Position numbers and translations under genes: made by a program. This document shows, piece by piece, positions 22,976 through 36,000 of a stretch of 64,000 bases of DNA. This DNA is from Zygnema cylindricum (lineage: Eukaryota; Streptophyta; Zygnematophyceae; Zygnematales; Zygnemataceae). A model generated the notes under the pieces. It was not told the DNA's origin, ran no database searches, and worked only from the letters and a program-made list of their open reading frames with translations. Position 1 is the stretch's first letter. The number at the start of each line of letters is the position of its first letter. Location: assembly GCA_037447655.1 (NCBI GenBank), contig JBBHKE010001545.1, positions 199,082-263,081 on the forward strand, given 5' to 3'.

Positions 22976-23890
22976 TACTTTCGCATGTAACCGAAACTTA
23001 ATCTTGTTACTTTGTTTTTTAGCGAAGATTCTCCGTACAAATTTCAGAGCATTCGTATGTAAAGAAATGAAATCGTAACTTTAGATTGTGACGGAAGTAG
23101 ACGTGGGTGTAATTTGTGACGATTGTAGACGAGAACAAAACTTGCGACAATTGATGACGTTTACAAAATGGCGACGATTGTAGACATCTAGCTACTTGTG
23201 ACATTGTATATGTTTAGGGTTTGTGACATTTTGACGTCACGCTCAAATAATGATAGCGTCGACTTCACTAATTCCAAAACAATCCCCCATGGTTTCTCGA
23301 TTTTGTTTTTTCGTCCGTTTTCACTCTACTTGCAACCAAAATAAGCTAAAAGACAACCAAAAGAAATATTTTTTATATATCTTTCATTCGATACCTATCT
23401 TGCCTTTTTACATTGCAAGAATTGTGAGATAGATGCTTTAGTGGGAGAGTGAGAGAGAGAGGCGCTTTCACGGACTTCGCTTTTGCGAAATGGCGTCCGT
23501 TGGTCGAAACCCCCTGCACGGCCCTTGTACGGAAAAAACCGCACGGAGAAAAAGTAACGCACAAGGCAGCCAACGTGCGGTGGGTTTTTATTTTGGTACT
23601 CCGCGCACAAAATTGTCAAAAACTTTTGACACGTGCGACATCTCCTGCCTATTCGCTCACCTCGTGTAACTATATTTAAAATCACCTCGCGAGGTGATTT
23701 TATATAACATTTGAAGATGAGGTGAAGGGACGCGAAATTGGGTCGAAACGCCTCTAGATGACAAACTACATCGCGCTAGACAACAAATTGTAGTACATAT
23801 AAAGTTTCACGGTAACGCAACTTGTACGGTGGTAATTTCAATTTTTTGGTACGGCTACGGATTTTCACATTTTTTTTTAAGTTATGGAGG
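22976..23890. other. Unassigned sequence before the LTR array
   Basis: No gene is recognised. 23050-23250 has several loosely similar TGTGACGATTGTAGAC segments. A perfect 24-bp palindrome lies at 23678-23701. Confidence 0.4.
23678..23701. repeat. Perfect 24-bp palindrome
   Basis: AAAATCACCTCG followed directly by its exact complement CGAGGTGATTTT, with no spacer. It could extrude as a cruciform or be a dimer binding site. It lies about 190 bp before the LTR array. Confidence 0.8.
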
Positions 23891-23895
23891 AAAAC

Positions 23896-25164
23896 TATTG
23901 TTCTTTGGTCTAAAATAGACCGCAGAAGCGACCCAAACTATCATGCAAAAAGCTAAGCCAAAAATAGGTCGACGAACAATCATTTGAAATGCATCCTCCA
24001 TTTAACATACAACAACATTTAGGGTTTCATGGAATAATCGACATAAACAAACCCTAGGACAAATGCATAAACAATGCATATCAAACATATATAAAAACAT
24101 AAATAAATAATAAAACACAAATGCATCACACATAAACAAGAGTATAATCAAAGTATAATCATTATATCATTCAAAGTGCATGACCTAATCGGCAACCCTA
24201 AAATACTACATCTTCGGTCCCACTTTACTAACCAGCATTGATGATTATTCTAATGAAGCTCAAATCTATATATACACTTGTGAGCTGTTAACAAATAACT
24301 AAGTGTCAAAATAACCAACGTAAATTACGTAACTGTCATTAAATCAAACTAATCGTAAGCGTACACCTGAAAGTCAAGCAATCGTAAGCGTACACTTGTC
24401 TGCAAATACGACATCGTACACACACAAATTACACTATCAAACCCTAATTGATCACTTAAAATAAAAATGTCATAATCAATACTAAATTAATAATACACAT
24501 ACGACAAAACAATATTGTTTCAAATATTTACACCGACGCGTCCGCAAAATACGCGTCATAAGCGACAACTTGCTTAGTCACTTGCAGATAAGTCCACGTA
24601 GTGAACCGACATCGCATATGTACGGTCCACTAGATAATGTGTCATAAAAACAATGTGGTCCCTTAAAAATATCGGTGGACGTCGTCCGCCCTTCCACGTG
24701 TACCTCGAACAACTTGCCGAAATCAATTCGTACGATCCAAATCCTGTCCGTACCGAAATCACGTACTTCGTCATAAATGCGCCTTGTCGCATTTAAGGTA
24801 CACGTCATTTTCGATAAATTCATGTCGCAATAAGCGACAACTTAAAGTACACCTGTTAAATACGACGCTCCGTACCGGCGGCGTCCCATGTAATAAATTT
24901 CATCTGTCGCATTATGTTTCGTACGTGCGACGTACCATTTTATCTTCGTCGATTATCTCACGTCGGATTGCTTCGCGATCCGCCGTCCATTTCCTCTCAC
25001 ATTTCGCGCCACTCAATTACTCCATTAATTTTATGTGTACATTTAATTCCCCAATCCATAAATCCTTTCGAACCTCCACAATATATCGCGTAAATGCGTA
25101 CGCACGAAATATCGCGTACGCACGAAACGCTCCGTACGCACGAAACTAAGTTTTCAAAACAACA
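23896..25164 (-). repeat. LTR 1 of the array
   Basis: Leftmost LTR, about 1269 bp. Its outer dinucleotide on the plus strand is TA where the other copies have TG, a single change. The TATA-like tract is near 24267-24276. Two AATCGTAAGCGTACAC repeats lie at about 24352-24395. Three copies of CGTACGCACGAAA lie at about 25097-25145. These short repeats occur in every LTR of the array. Confidence 0.8.
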
Positions 25165-26119
25165 CTCCCCGAAAAATTAGTCTCGTGCATCCATGGCGCC
25201 ACGTCATAAGCTGTCACCAATGTTACCAGCTGTCACACCTGCTTTCAACTGCCTTCTCCATCTTAATCCTCCAAATGCCTCCGCCAGAATTTTCTCACTT
25301 GTTCCACCATCGCTTCCGCTAACTCCACATACCATCCAAATTTCATAATACATAATATATATATTTTCATTTTCTTTTCTCTTTTCTCAACAATATCTAA
25401 ATCCGAAAATTTCCCATAAAAATACATAAATAATAAACTATTTTCCGAAAATCAATTCTACCAATAATAAATAAAATTCCAACAAAAATTACCACATTTT
25501 CCTCTAACTACCATAACAATTTCCAAAAAATAAAACTTTCCAAATTTTCTAAATTTCGCGACCCGCGTACTTAATCCCACAAAATAAAACATTAAAATAA
25601 AAGTAAATAAAATCTACATTCTCTATCCAATTTTAAGCTCCAATAATGTTACATTTCCCAAACTACCAACAATCCGAAAAATAAAATCTCATAACATCCC
25701 ATAATTATAGATCCACAAATTCGGATCTTTCACCAAATGCCACAACTCCACCTTTCGGATCTCTCCCCAAACGTCGAAACTCCTCCTTCCACATCTCTCC
25801 ACTAAATGTCAAATCTCCACATTTCGAAATGCTTCATTAAAAATAAACATTTATTTTCCAAAACTAAAATATCGATTCTCAAAATAAATCATTTTCATTG
25901 AGGGTAGACATTTCGGCACTGTCACTAAGTTAACCCTTGGGGCGATGCAAGATTAAACTCGGCACATACCAACACTATGATAAGGCCGATCTCATGGGTA
26001 CACAGACACCATTACTGCAATACAACAGCAAGGACAATATTAACCCGCTACAATGCATGTGACACAAACCTATCTCGACTTAACGTAACATATGATAGAT
26101 GGGGTGTGGGCCCATAACC
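25165..26119 (-). other. Internal region 1 of the array
   Basis: A 955-bp non-coding internal region. In the element's direction it begins GGTTATGGGCCCACAC after the LTR and ends with a GGGGAG purine tract. No gag, protease, integrase or reverse-transcriptase motif is seen in any of the seven copies. All are alike apart from scattered single-base changes and indels, except internal region 5. Confidence 0.7.
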
Positions 26120-29100
26120 TGTTGTTCTTTGGTCTAAAATAGACCGCAGAAGCGACCCAAACTATCATGCAAAAAGCTAAGCCAAAAATAGGTCGACGAA
26201 CAATCATTTGAAATGCATCCTCCATTTAACATACAACAACATTTAGGGTTTCATGGAATAATCGACATAAACAAAACCCTAGGACAAATGCATAAACAAT
26301 GCATATCAAACATATATAAAAACATAAATAAATAATAACACACAAATGCATCACACATAAACAAGAGTATAATCAAAGTATAATCATTATATCATTCAAA
26401 GTGCATGACCTAATCGGCAACCCTAAAATACTACATCTTCGGTCCCCACTTTACTAACCAGCATTGATGATTATTCTAATGAAGCTCAAATCTATATATA
26501 CACTTGTGAGCTGTTAACAAATAACTAAGTGTCAAAATAACCAACGTAAATTACGTAACTGTCATTAAATCAAACTAATCGTAAGCGTACACCTGAAAGT
26601 CAAGCAATCGTAAGCGTACACTTGTCTGCAAATACGACATCGTACACACACAAATTACACTATCAAAACCCTAATTGATCACTTAAAATAAAAATGTCAT
26701 AATCAATACTAATTAATAATACACATACGACAAAACAATATTGTTTCAAATATTTACACCGACGCGTCCGCAAAATACGCGTCATAAGCGACAACTTGCT
26801 TAGTCACTTGCAGATAAGTCCACGTAGTGAACCGACATCGCATATGTACGGTCCACTAGATAATGTGTCATAAAAACAATGTGGTCCCTTAAAAATATCG
26901 GTGGACGTCGTCCGCCCTCCACGTGTACCTCGAACAACTTGCCGAAATCAATTCGTACGATCCAAATCCTGTCCGTACCGAAATCACGTACTTCGTCATA
27001 AATGCGCCTTGTCGCATTTAAGGTACACGTCATTTTCGATAAATTCATGTCGCAATAAGCGACAACTTAAAGTACACCTGTTAAATACGACGCTCCGTAC
27101 CGGCGGCGTCCCATGTAATAAATTTCATCTGTCGCATTATGTTTCGTACGTGCGACGTACCATTTTATCTTCGTCGATTATCTCACGTCGGATTGCTTCG
27201 CGATCCGCCGTCCATTTCCTCTCACATTTCGCGCCACTCAATTACTCCATTAATTTTATGTGTACATTTAATTCCCCAATCATAAATCCTTTCGAACCTC
27301 CACAATATATCGCGTAAATGCGTACGCACGAAATATCGCGTACGCACGAAACGCTCCGTACGCACGAAACTAAGTTTTCAAAAACAACACTCCCCGAAAA
27401 ATTAGTCTCGTGCATCCATGGCGCCACGTCATAAGCTGTCACCAATGTTACCAAGCTGTCACACCTGCTTTCAACTGCCTTCTCCATCTTAATCCTCCAA
27501 ATGCCTCCGCCAGAATTTTCTCACTTGTTCCACCATCGCTTCCGCTAACTCCACATACCATCCAAATTTCATAATACATAATATATATATTTTCATTTTC
27601 TTTTCTCTTTTCTCAACAATATCTAAATCCGAAAATTTCCCATAAAATACATAAATAATAAACTATTTTCCGAAAATCAATTCTACCAATAATAAATAAA
27701 ATTCAACAAAAATTACCACATTTTCCTCTAACTACCATAACAATTTCCAAAAAATAAAACTTTCCAAATTTTCTAAATTTCGCGACCCGCGTACTTAATC
27801 CCACAAAATAAAACATTAAAAATAAAAGTAAATAAAATCTACATTCTCTATCCCAATTTTAAGCTCCAATAATGTTACATTTCCCAAAACTACCAACAAT
27901 CCGAAAAATAAAATCTCATAACATCCCATAATTATAGATCCACAAATTCGGATCTTTCACCAAATGCCACAACTCCACCTTTCGGATCTCTCCCCAAACG
28001 TCGAAACTCCTCCTTCCACATCTCTCCACTAAATGTCAAATCTCCACATTTCGAAATGCTTCATTAAAAATAAACATTTATTTTCCAAAACTAAAATATC
28101 GATTCTCAAAATAAATCATTTTCATTGAGGGTAGACATTTCGGCACTGTCACTAAGTTAACCCTTGGGGCGATGCAAGATTAAACTCGGCACATACCAAC
28201 ACTATGATAAGGCCGATCTCATGGGTACACAGACACCATTACTGCAATACAACCAGCAAGGACAATATTAACCCGCTACAATGCATGTGACACAAACCTA
28301 TCTCGACTTAACGTAACATATGATAGATGGGGTGTGGGCCCATAACCTGTTGTTCTTTGGTCTAAAATAGACCGCAGAAGCGACCCAAACTATCATGCAA
28401 AAAGCTAAGCCAAAAATAGGTCGACGAACAATCATTTGAAATGCATCCTCCATTTAACATACAACAACATTTAGGGTTTCATGGAATAATCGACATAAAC
28501 AAACCCTAGGACAAATGCATAAACAATGCATATCAAACATATATAAAAACATAAATAAATAATAACACACAAATGCATCACACATAAACAAGAGTATAAT
28601 CAAAGTATAATCATTATATCATTCAAAGTGCATGACCTAATCGGCAACCCTAAAATACTACATCTTCGGTCCCCACTTTACTAACCAGCATTGATGATTA
28701 TTCTAATGAAGCTCAAATCTATATATACACTTGTGAGCTGTTAACAAATAACTAAGTGTCAAAATAACCAACGTAAATTACGTAACTGTCATTAAATCAA
28801 ACTAATCGTAAGCGTACACCTGAAAGTCAAGCAATCGTAAGCGTACACTTGTCTGCAAATACGACATCGTACACACACAAATTACACTATCAAAACCCTA
28901 ATTGATCACTTAAAATAAAAATGGCATAATCAATACTAATTAATAATACACATACGACAAAACAATATTGTTTCAAATATTTACACCGACGCGTCCGCAA
29001 AATACGCGTCATAAGCGACAACTTGCTTAGTCACTTGCAGATAAGTCCACGTAGTGAACCGACATCGCATATGTACGGTCCACTAGATAATGTGTCATAA

Positions 29101-32100
29101 AAACAATGTGGTCCCTTAAAAATATCGGTGGACGTCGTCCGCCCTCCACGTGTACCTCGAACAACTTGCCGAAATCAATTCGTTACGATCCAAATCCTGT
29201 CCGTACCGAAATCACGTACTTCGTCATAAATGCGCCTTGTCGCATTTAAGGTACACGTCATTTTCGATAAATTCATGTCGCAATAAGCGACAACTTAAAG
29301 TACACCTGTTAAATACGACGCTCCGTACCGGCGGCGTCCCATGTAATAAATTTCATCTGTCGCATTATGTTTCGTACGTGCGACGTACCATTTTATCTTC
29401 GTCGATTATCTCACGTCGGATTGCTTCGCGATCCGCCGTCCATTTCCTCTCACATTTCGCGCCACTCAATTACTCCATTAATTTTATGTGTACATTTAAT
29501 TCCCCAATCCAGAAATCCTTTCGAACCTCCACAATATATCGCGTAAATGCGTACGCACGAAATATCGCGTAACGCACGAAACGCTCCGTACGCACGAAAC
29601 TAAGTTTTCAAAAACAACACTCCCCCGAAAAATTAGTCTCGTGCATCCATGGCGCCACGTCATAAGCTGTCACCAATGTTACCAGCTGTCACACCTGCTT
29701 TCAACTGCCTTCTCCATCTTAATCCTCCAAATGCCTCCGCCAGAATTTTCTCACTTGTTCCACCATCGCTTCCGCTAACTCCACATACCATCCAAATTTC
29801 ATAATACATAATATATATATTTTCATTTTCTTTTCTCTTTTCTCAACAATATCTAAATCCGAAAATTTCCCATAAAAATACATAAATAATAAACTATTTT
29901 CCGAAAATCAATTCTACCAATAATAAATAAAATTCCAACAAAAATTACCACATTTTCCTCTAACTACCATAACAATTTCCAAAAAATAAAACTTTCCAAA
30001 TTTTCTAAATTTCGCGACCCGCGTACTTAATCCCACAAAATAAAACATTAAAAATAAAAGTAAATAAAATCTACATTCTCTATCCCAATTTTAAGCTCCA
30101 ATAATGTTACATTTCCCAAAACTACCAACAATCCGAAAAATAAAATCTCATAACATCCCATAATTATAGATCCACAAATTCGGATCTTTCACCAAATGCC
30201 ACAACTCCACTTTCGGATCTCTCCCCCAAACGTCGAAACTCCTCCTTCCACATCTCTCCACTAAATGTCAAATCTCCACATTTCGAAATGCTTCATTAAA
30301 AATAAACATTTATTTTCCAAAACTAAAATATCGATTCTCAAAATAAATCATTTTCATTGAGGGTAGACATTTCGGCACTGTCACTAAGTTAACCCTTGGG
30401 CGATGCAAGATTAAACTCGGCACATACCAACACTATGATAAGGCCGATCTCATGGGTACACAGACACCATTACTGCAATACAACCAGCAAGGACAATATT
30501 AACCCGCTACAATGCATGTGACACAAACCTATCTCGACTTAACGTAACATATGATAGATGGGGTGTGGGCCCATAACCTGTTGTTCTTTGGTCTAAAATA
30601 GACCGCAGAAGCGACCCAAACTATCATGCAAAAAGCTAAGCCAAAAATAGGTCGACGAACAATCATTTGAAATGCATCCTCCATTTAACATACAACAACA
30701 TTTAGGGTTTCATGGAATAATCGACATAAACAAACCCTAGGACAAATGCATAAACAATGCATATCAAACATATATAAAAACATAAATAAATAATAACACA
30801 CAAATGCATCACACATAAACAAGAGTATAATCAAAGTATAATCATTATATCATTCAAAGTGCATGACCTAATCGGCAACCCTAAAATACTACATTCTTCG
30901 GTCCCCCACTTTACTAACCAGCATTGATGATTATTCTAATGAAGCTCAAATCTATATATACACTTGTGAGCTGTTAACAAATAACTAAGTGTCAAAATAA
31001 CCAACGTAAATTACGTAACTGTCATTAAATCAAACTAATCGTAAGCGTACACCTGAAAGTCAAGCAATCGTAAGCGTACACTTGTCTGCAAATACGACAT
31101 CGTACACACACAAATTACACTATCAAAACCCTAATTGATCACTTAAAATAAAAATGTCATAATCAATACTAAATTAATAATACACATACGACAAAACAAT
31201 ATTGTTTCAAATATTTACACCGACGCGTCCGCAAAATACGCGTCATAAGCGACAACTTGCTTAGTCACTTGCAGATAAGTCCACGTAGTGAACCGACATC
31301 GCATATGTACGGTCCACTAGATAATGTGTCATAAAAACAATGTGGTCCCTTAAAAATATCGGTGGACGTCGTCCGCCCTCCACGTGTACCTCGAACAACT
31401 TGCCGAAATCAATTCGTACTATCCAAATCCTGTCCGTACCGAAATCACGTACTTCGTCATAAATGCGCCTTGTCGCATTTAAGGTACACGTCATTTTCGA
31501 TAAATTCATGTCGCAATAAGCGACAACTTAAAGTACACCTGTTAAATACGACGCTCCGTACCGGCGGCGTCCCATGTAATAAATTTCATCTGTCGCATTA
31601 TGTTTCGTACGTGCGACGTACCATTTTATCTTCGTCGATTATCTCACGTCGGATTGCTTCGCGATCCGCCGTCCATTTCCTCTCACATTTCGCGCCACTC
31701 AATTACTCCATTAATTTTATGTGTACATTTAATTCCCCAATCCATAAATCCTTTCGAACCTCCACAATATATCGCGTAAATGCGTACGCACGAAATATCG
31801 CGTACGCACGAAACGCTCCGTACGCACGAAACTAAGTTTTCAAAAACAACACTCCCCCGAAAAATTAGTCTCGTGCATCCATGGCGCCACGTCATAAGCT
31901 GTCACCAATGTTACCAGCTGTCACACCTGCTTTCAACTGCCTTCTCCATCTTAATCCTCCAAATGCCTCCGCCAGAATTTTCTCACTTGTTCCACCATCG
32001 CTTCCGCTAACTCCACATACCATCCAAATTTCATAATACATAATATATATATTTTCATTTTCTTTTCTCTTTTCTCAACAATATCTAAATCCGAAAATTT

Positions 32101-34689
32101 CCCATAAAAATACATAAATAATAAACTATTTTCCGAAAATCAATTCTACCAATAATAAATAAAATTCCAACAAAAATTACCACATTTTCCTCTAACTACC
32201 ATAACAATTTCCAAAAAATAAAACTTTCCAAATTTTCTAAATTTCGCGACCCGCGTTCTTAATCCCACAAAATAAAACATTAAAAATAAAAGTAAATAAA
32301 ATCTACATTCTCTATCCCAATTTTAAGCTCCAATAATGTTACATTTCCCAAAACTACCACAATCCGAAAAATAAAATCTCATAACATCCCATAATTATAG
32401 ATCCACAAATTCGGATCTTTCACCAAATGCCACAACTCCACCTTTCGATCTCTCCCCCAAACGTCGAAACTCCTCCTTCCACATCTCTCCACTAAATGTC
32501 AAATCTCCACATTTCGAAATGCTTCATTAAAAATAAACATTTATTTTCCAAAACTAAAATATCGATTCTCAAAATAAATCATTTTCATTGAGGGTAGACA
32601 TTTCGGCACTGTCACTAAGTTAACCCTTGGGGCGATGCAAGATTAAACTCGGCACATACCAACACTATGATAAGGCCGATCTCATGGTACACAGACACCA
32701 TTACTGCAATACAACCAGCAAGGACAATATTAACCCGCTACAATGCATGTGACACAAACCTATCTCGACTTAACGTAACATATGATAGATGGGGTGTGGG
32801 CCCATAACCTGTTGTTCTTTGGTCTAAAATAGACGCAGAAGCGACCCAAACTATCATGCAAAAAGCTAAGCCAAAAATAGGTCGACGAACAATCATTTGA
32901 AATGCATCCTCCATTTAACATACAACAACATTTAGGGTTTCATGGAATAATCGACATAAACAAACCCTAGGACAAATGCATAAACAATGCATATCAAACA
33001 TATATAAAAACATAAATAAATAATAACACACAAATGCATCACACATAAACAAGAGTATAATCAAAGTATAATCATTATATCATTCAAAGTGCATGACCTA
33101 ATCGGCAACCCTAAAATACTACATCTTCGGTCCCCACTTTACTAACCAGCATTGATGATTATTCTAATGAAGCTCAAATCTATATATACACTTGTGAGCT
33201 GTTAACAAATAACTAAGTGTCAAAATAACCAACGTAAATTACGTAACTGTCATTAAATCAAACTAATCGTAAGCGTACACCTGAAAGTCAAGCAATCGTA
33301 AGCGTACACTTGTCTGCAAATACGACATCGTACACACACAAATTACACTATCAAAACCCTAATTGATCACTTAAAATAAAAATGTCATAATCAATACTAA
33401 ATTAATAATACACATACGACAAAACAATATTGTTTCAAATATTTACACCGACGCGTCCGCAAAATACGCGTCATAAGCGACAACTTGCTTAGTCACTTGC
33501 AGATAAGTCCACGTAGTGAACCGACATCGCATATGTACGGTCCACTAGATAATGTGTCATAAAAACAATGTGGTCCCTTAAAAATATCGGTGGACGTCGT
33601 CCGCCCTCCACGTGTACCTCGAACAACTTGCCGAAATCAATTCGTACGATCCAAATCCTGTCCGTACCGAAATCACGTACTTCGTCATAAATGCGCCTTG
33701 TCGCATTTAAGGTACACGTCATTTTCGATAAATTCATGTCGCAATAAGCGACAACTTAAAGTACACCTGTTAAATACGACGCTCCGTACCGGCGGCGTCC
33801 CATGTAATAAATTTCATCTGTCGCATTATGTTTCGTACGTGCGACGTACCATTTTATCTTCGTCGATTATCTCACGTCGGATTGCTTCGCGATCCGCCGT
33901 CCATTTCCTCTCACATTTCGCGCCACTCAATTACTCCATTAATTTTATGTGTACATTTAATTCCCCAATCCATAAATCCCTTTCGAACCTCCACAATATA
34001 TCGCGTAAATGCGTACGCACGAAATATCGCGTACGCACGAAACGCTCCGTACGCACGAAACTAAGTTTTCAAAAACAACACTCCCCCGAAAAATTAGTCT
34101 CGTGCATCCATGGCGCCACGTCATAAGCTGTCACCAATGTTACCAGCTGTCACACCTGCTTTCAACTGCCTTCTCATCTTAATCCTCCAAATGCCTCCGC
34201 CAGAATTTTCTCACTTGTTCCACCATCGCTTCCGCTAACTCCACATACCATCCAAATTTCATAATACATAATATATATATTTTCATTTTCTTTTCTCTTT
34301 TCTCAACAATATCTAAATCCGAAAATTTCCCATAAAAATACATAAATAATAAACTATTTTCCGAAAATCAATTCTACCAATAATAAATAAAATTCCAACA
34401 AAAATTACCACATTTTCCTCTAACTACCATAACAATTTCCAAAAAATAAAACTTTCCAAATTTTCTAAATTTCGCGACCCGCGTACTTAATCCCACAAAA
34501 TAAAACATTAAAAATAAAAGTAAATAAAATCTACATTCTCTATCCCAATTTTAAGCTCCAATAATGTTACATTTCCCAAACTACCAACAATCCGAAAAAT
34601 AAAATCTCATAACATCCCATAATTATAGATCCACAAATTCGGATCTTTCACCAAATGCCACAACTCCACCTTTCGGATCTCTCTCCCCC

Positions 34690-36000
34690 AAACGTCGAAA
34701 CTCCTCGTTCCACATCTCTCCACTAAATGTCAAATCTCCACATTTCGAAATGCTTCATCAAAAATAAACATGTATTTTCCAAAAAAAAAATATCCTTTCT
34801 CAAAATAAATCATTTTCATTGAGGGTAGTCATTTCAGCACTGTCAATAAGTTAACCCTTGGGGCGATGCAAGATTAAACTCGGCACATACCAACACCATA
34901 ATAAGGCCGATCTCATGGGTACACAGACACCACTACTGCAATACAACCAGCAAGAACAAAATTAATCCGCTACAATGCGTGTGACACAAACCTATCTCGA
35001 CTTAACCTAACATATGATAGATGGGGTGTGGGCCCATATCCTGTTGTTCTTTGGTCTAAAATAGACAGCAGAAGCAACCCAAACTATCATGCAAGAAGCT
35101 AAGCAAAGCTAGGCCAATGAACAATCATTTGAAATGCATCCTCCATATGCGTACACAGACGCAACAAACAACATTTAGGGTTTCATAGAATAATCAACAT
35201 AAATACACCCAATGACAACATCTAAGGTTTGATGCAATAATCGACATAAAGAAACCCTAAGACAAATGCATAAACAATGCATATAAAACATATATAAAAT
35301 AACATAAAAATATAACAACAAACAAATGCATCACACATAAACAAAAGTATAATCAAATAATCATTGTATCATTCAAAGTGCATGACCTAATTGACAACCC
35401 TAAAATACTACATCTTTGGTCCCTACTTTTCTAACAAGCATTGATTATTTATTCCTAACAAAGTTCATTCCTATATATACACTTGTGAGCTGTCAAAGAA
35501 TCACTAAGTGTCAAAATAACCAAAATTTCGTAAATTACGCAACTGTCACTAAATCCTATTTACGCATAATAACTTGTTAACAAGAGTAAACTAATCGTAA
35601 GCGTACACGTGAGAGTCAAGCAATTGTAAGCGTACACTTGTCTACAAGTACGACATCGTACACACACAAATTAAACTATCGAAACCCTAATTGATCACTT
35701 AAAGATAAACATCATAATCAACTCTAATTTATTAATACACATACGAGAAGAAAATGTTTCTTCAAATATTTACACCGACGCATCCACAAATCCGCGTCAT
35801 AAGTGACAACTTGCTTAGTCACTTATCGATAAGTCCACGTAGTGAACCGATATCACATACGTACAGCACACTTGATCATACATCCTCAAAATAGTGTGAA
35901 TCATTAAAAAAAAAACCGGCGGACGCCTCAAAGTACAACACAATCCACTGTCGAAACGATACGGTACCATCCAAATATTGTCCGTATCGAAACCGCGTAC
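34690..36000. other. Diverged block inside the LTR array
   Basis: From about 34690 to 36000 the sequence differs from all other units by many substitutions. It also has an extra stretch of about 80 bp near 35150-35260, where an AATCGACATAAA segment is present twice. The block covers the last part of internal region 5 and most of LTR 6, making that LTR 1355 bp. On both sides, identity to the other units is restored abruptly. Confidence 0.75.

Noticed and set aside
31261-31509. Recurrent 82-residue minus-strand frame starting MNLSKMTCT in the LTRs
   Set aside because: It lies within the LTR, is broken in some copies, and the diverged copy at 35815-36120 retains only scattered residues. There is no evidence of coding constraint.
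33590-34126. Plus-strand frames of 121-178 residues in each LTR of the array
   Set aside because: They recur only because the LTR recurs, change length with single-base indels, are not kept in the diverged LTR 6, lie antisense to the inferred LTR direction and show no domain.
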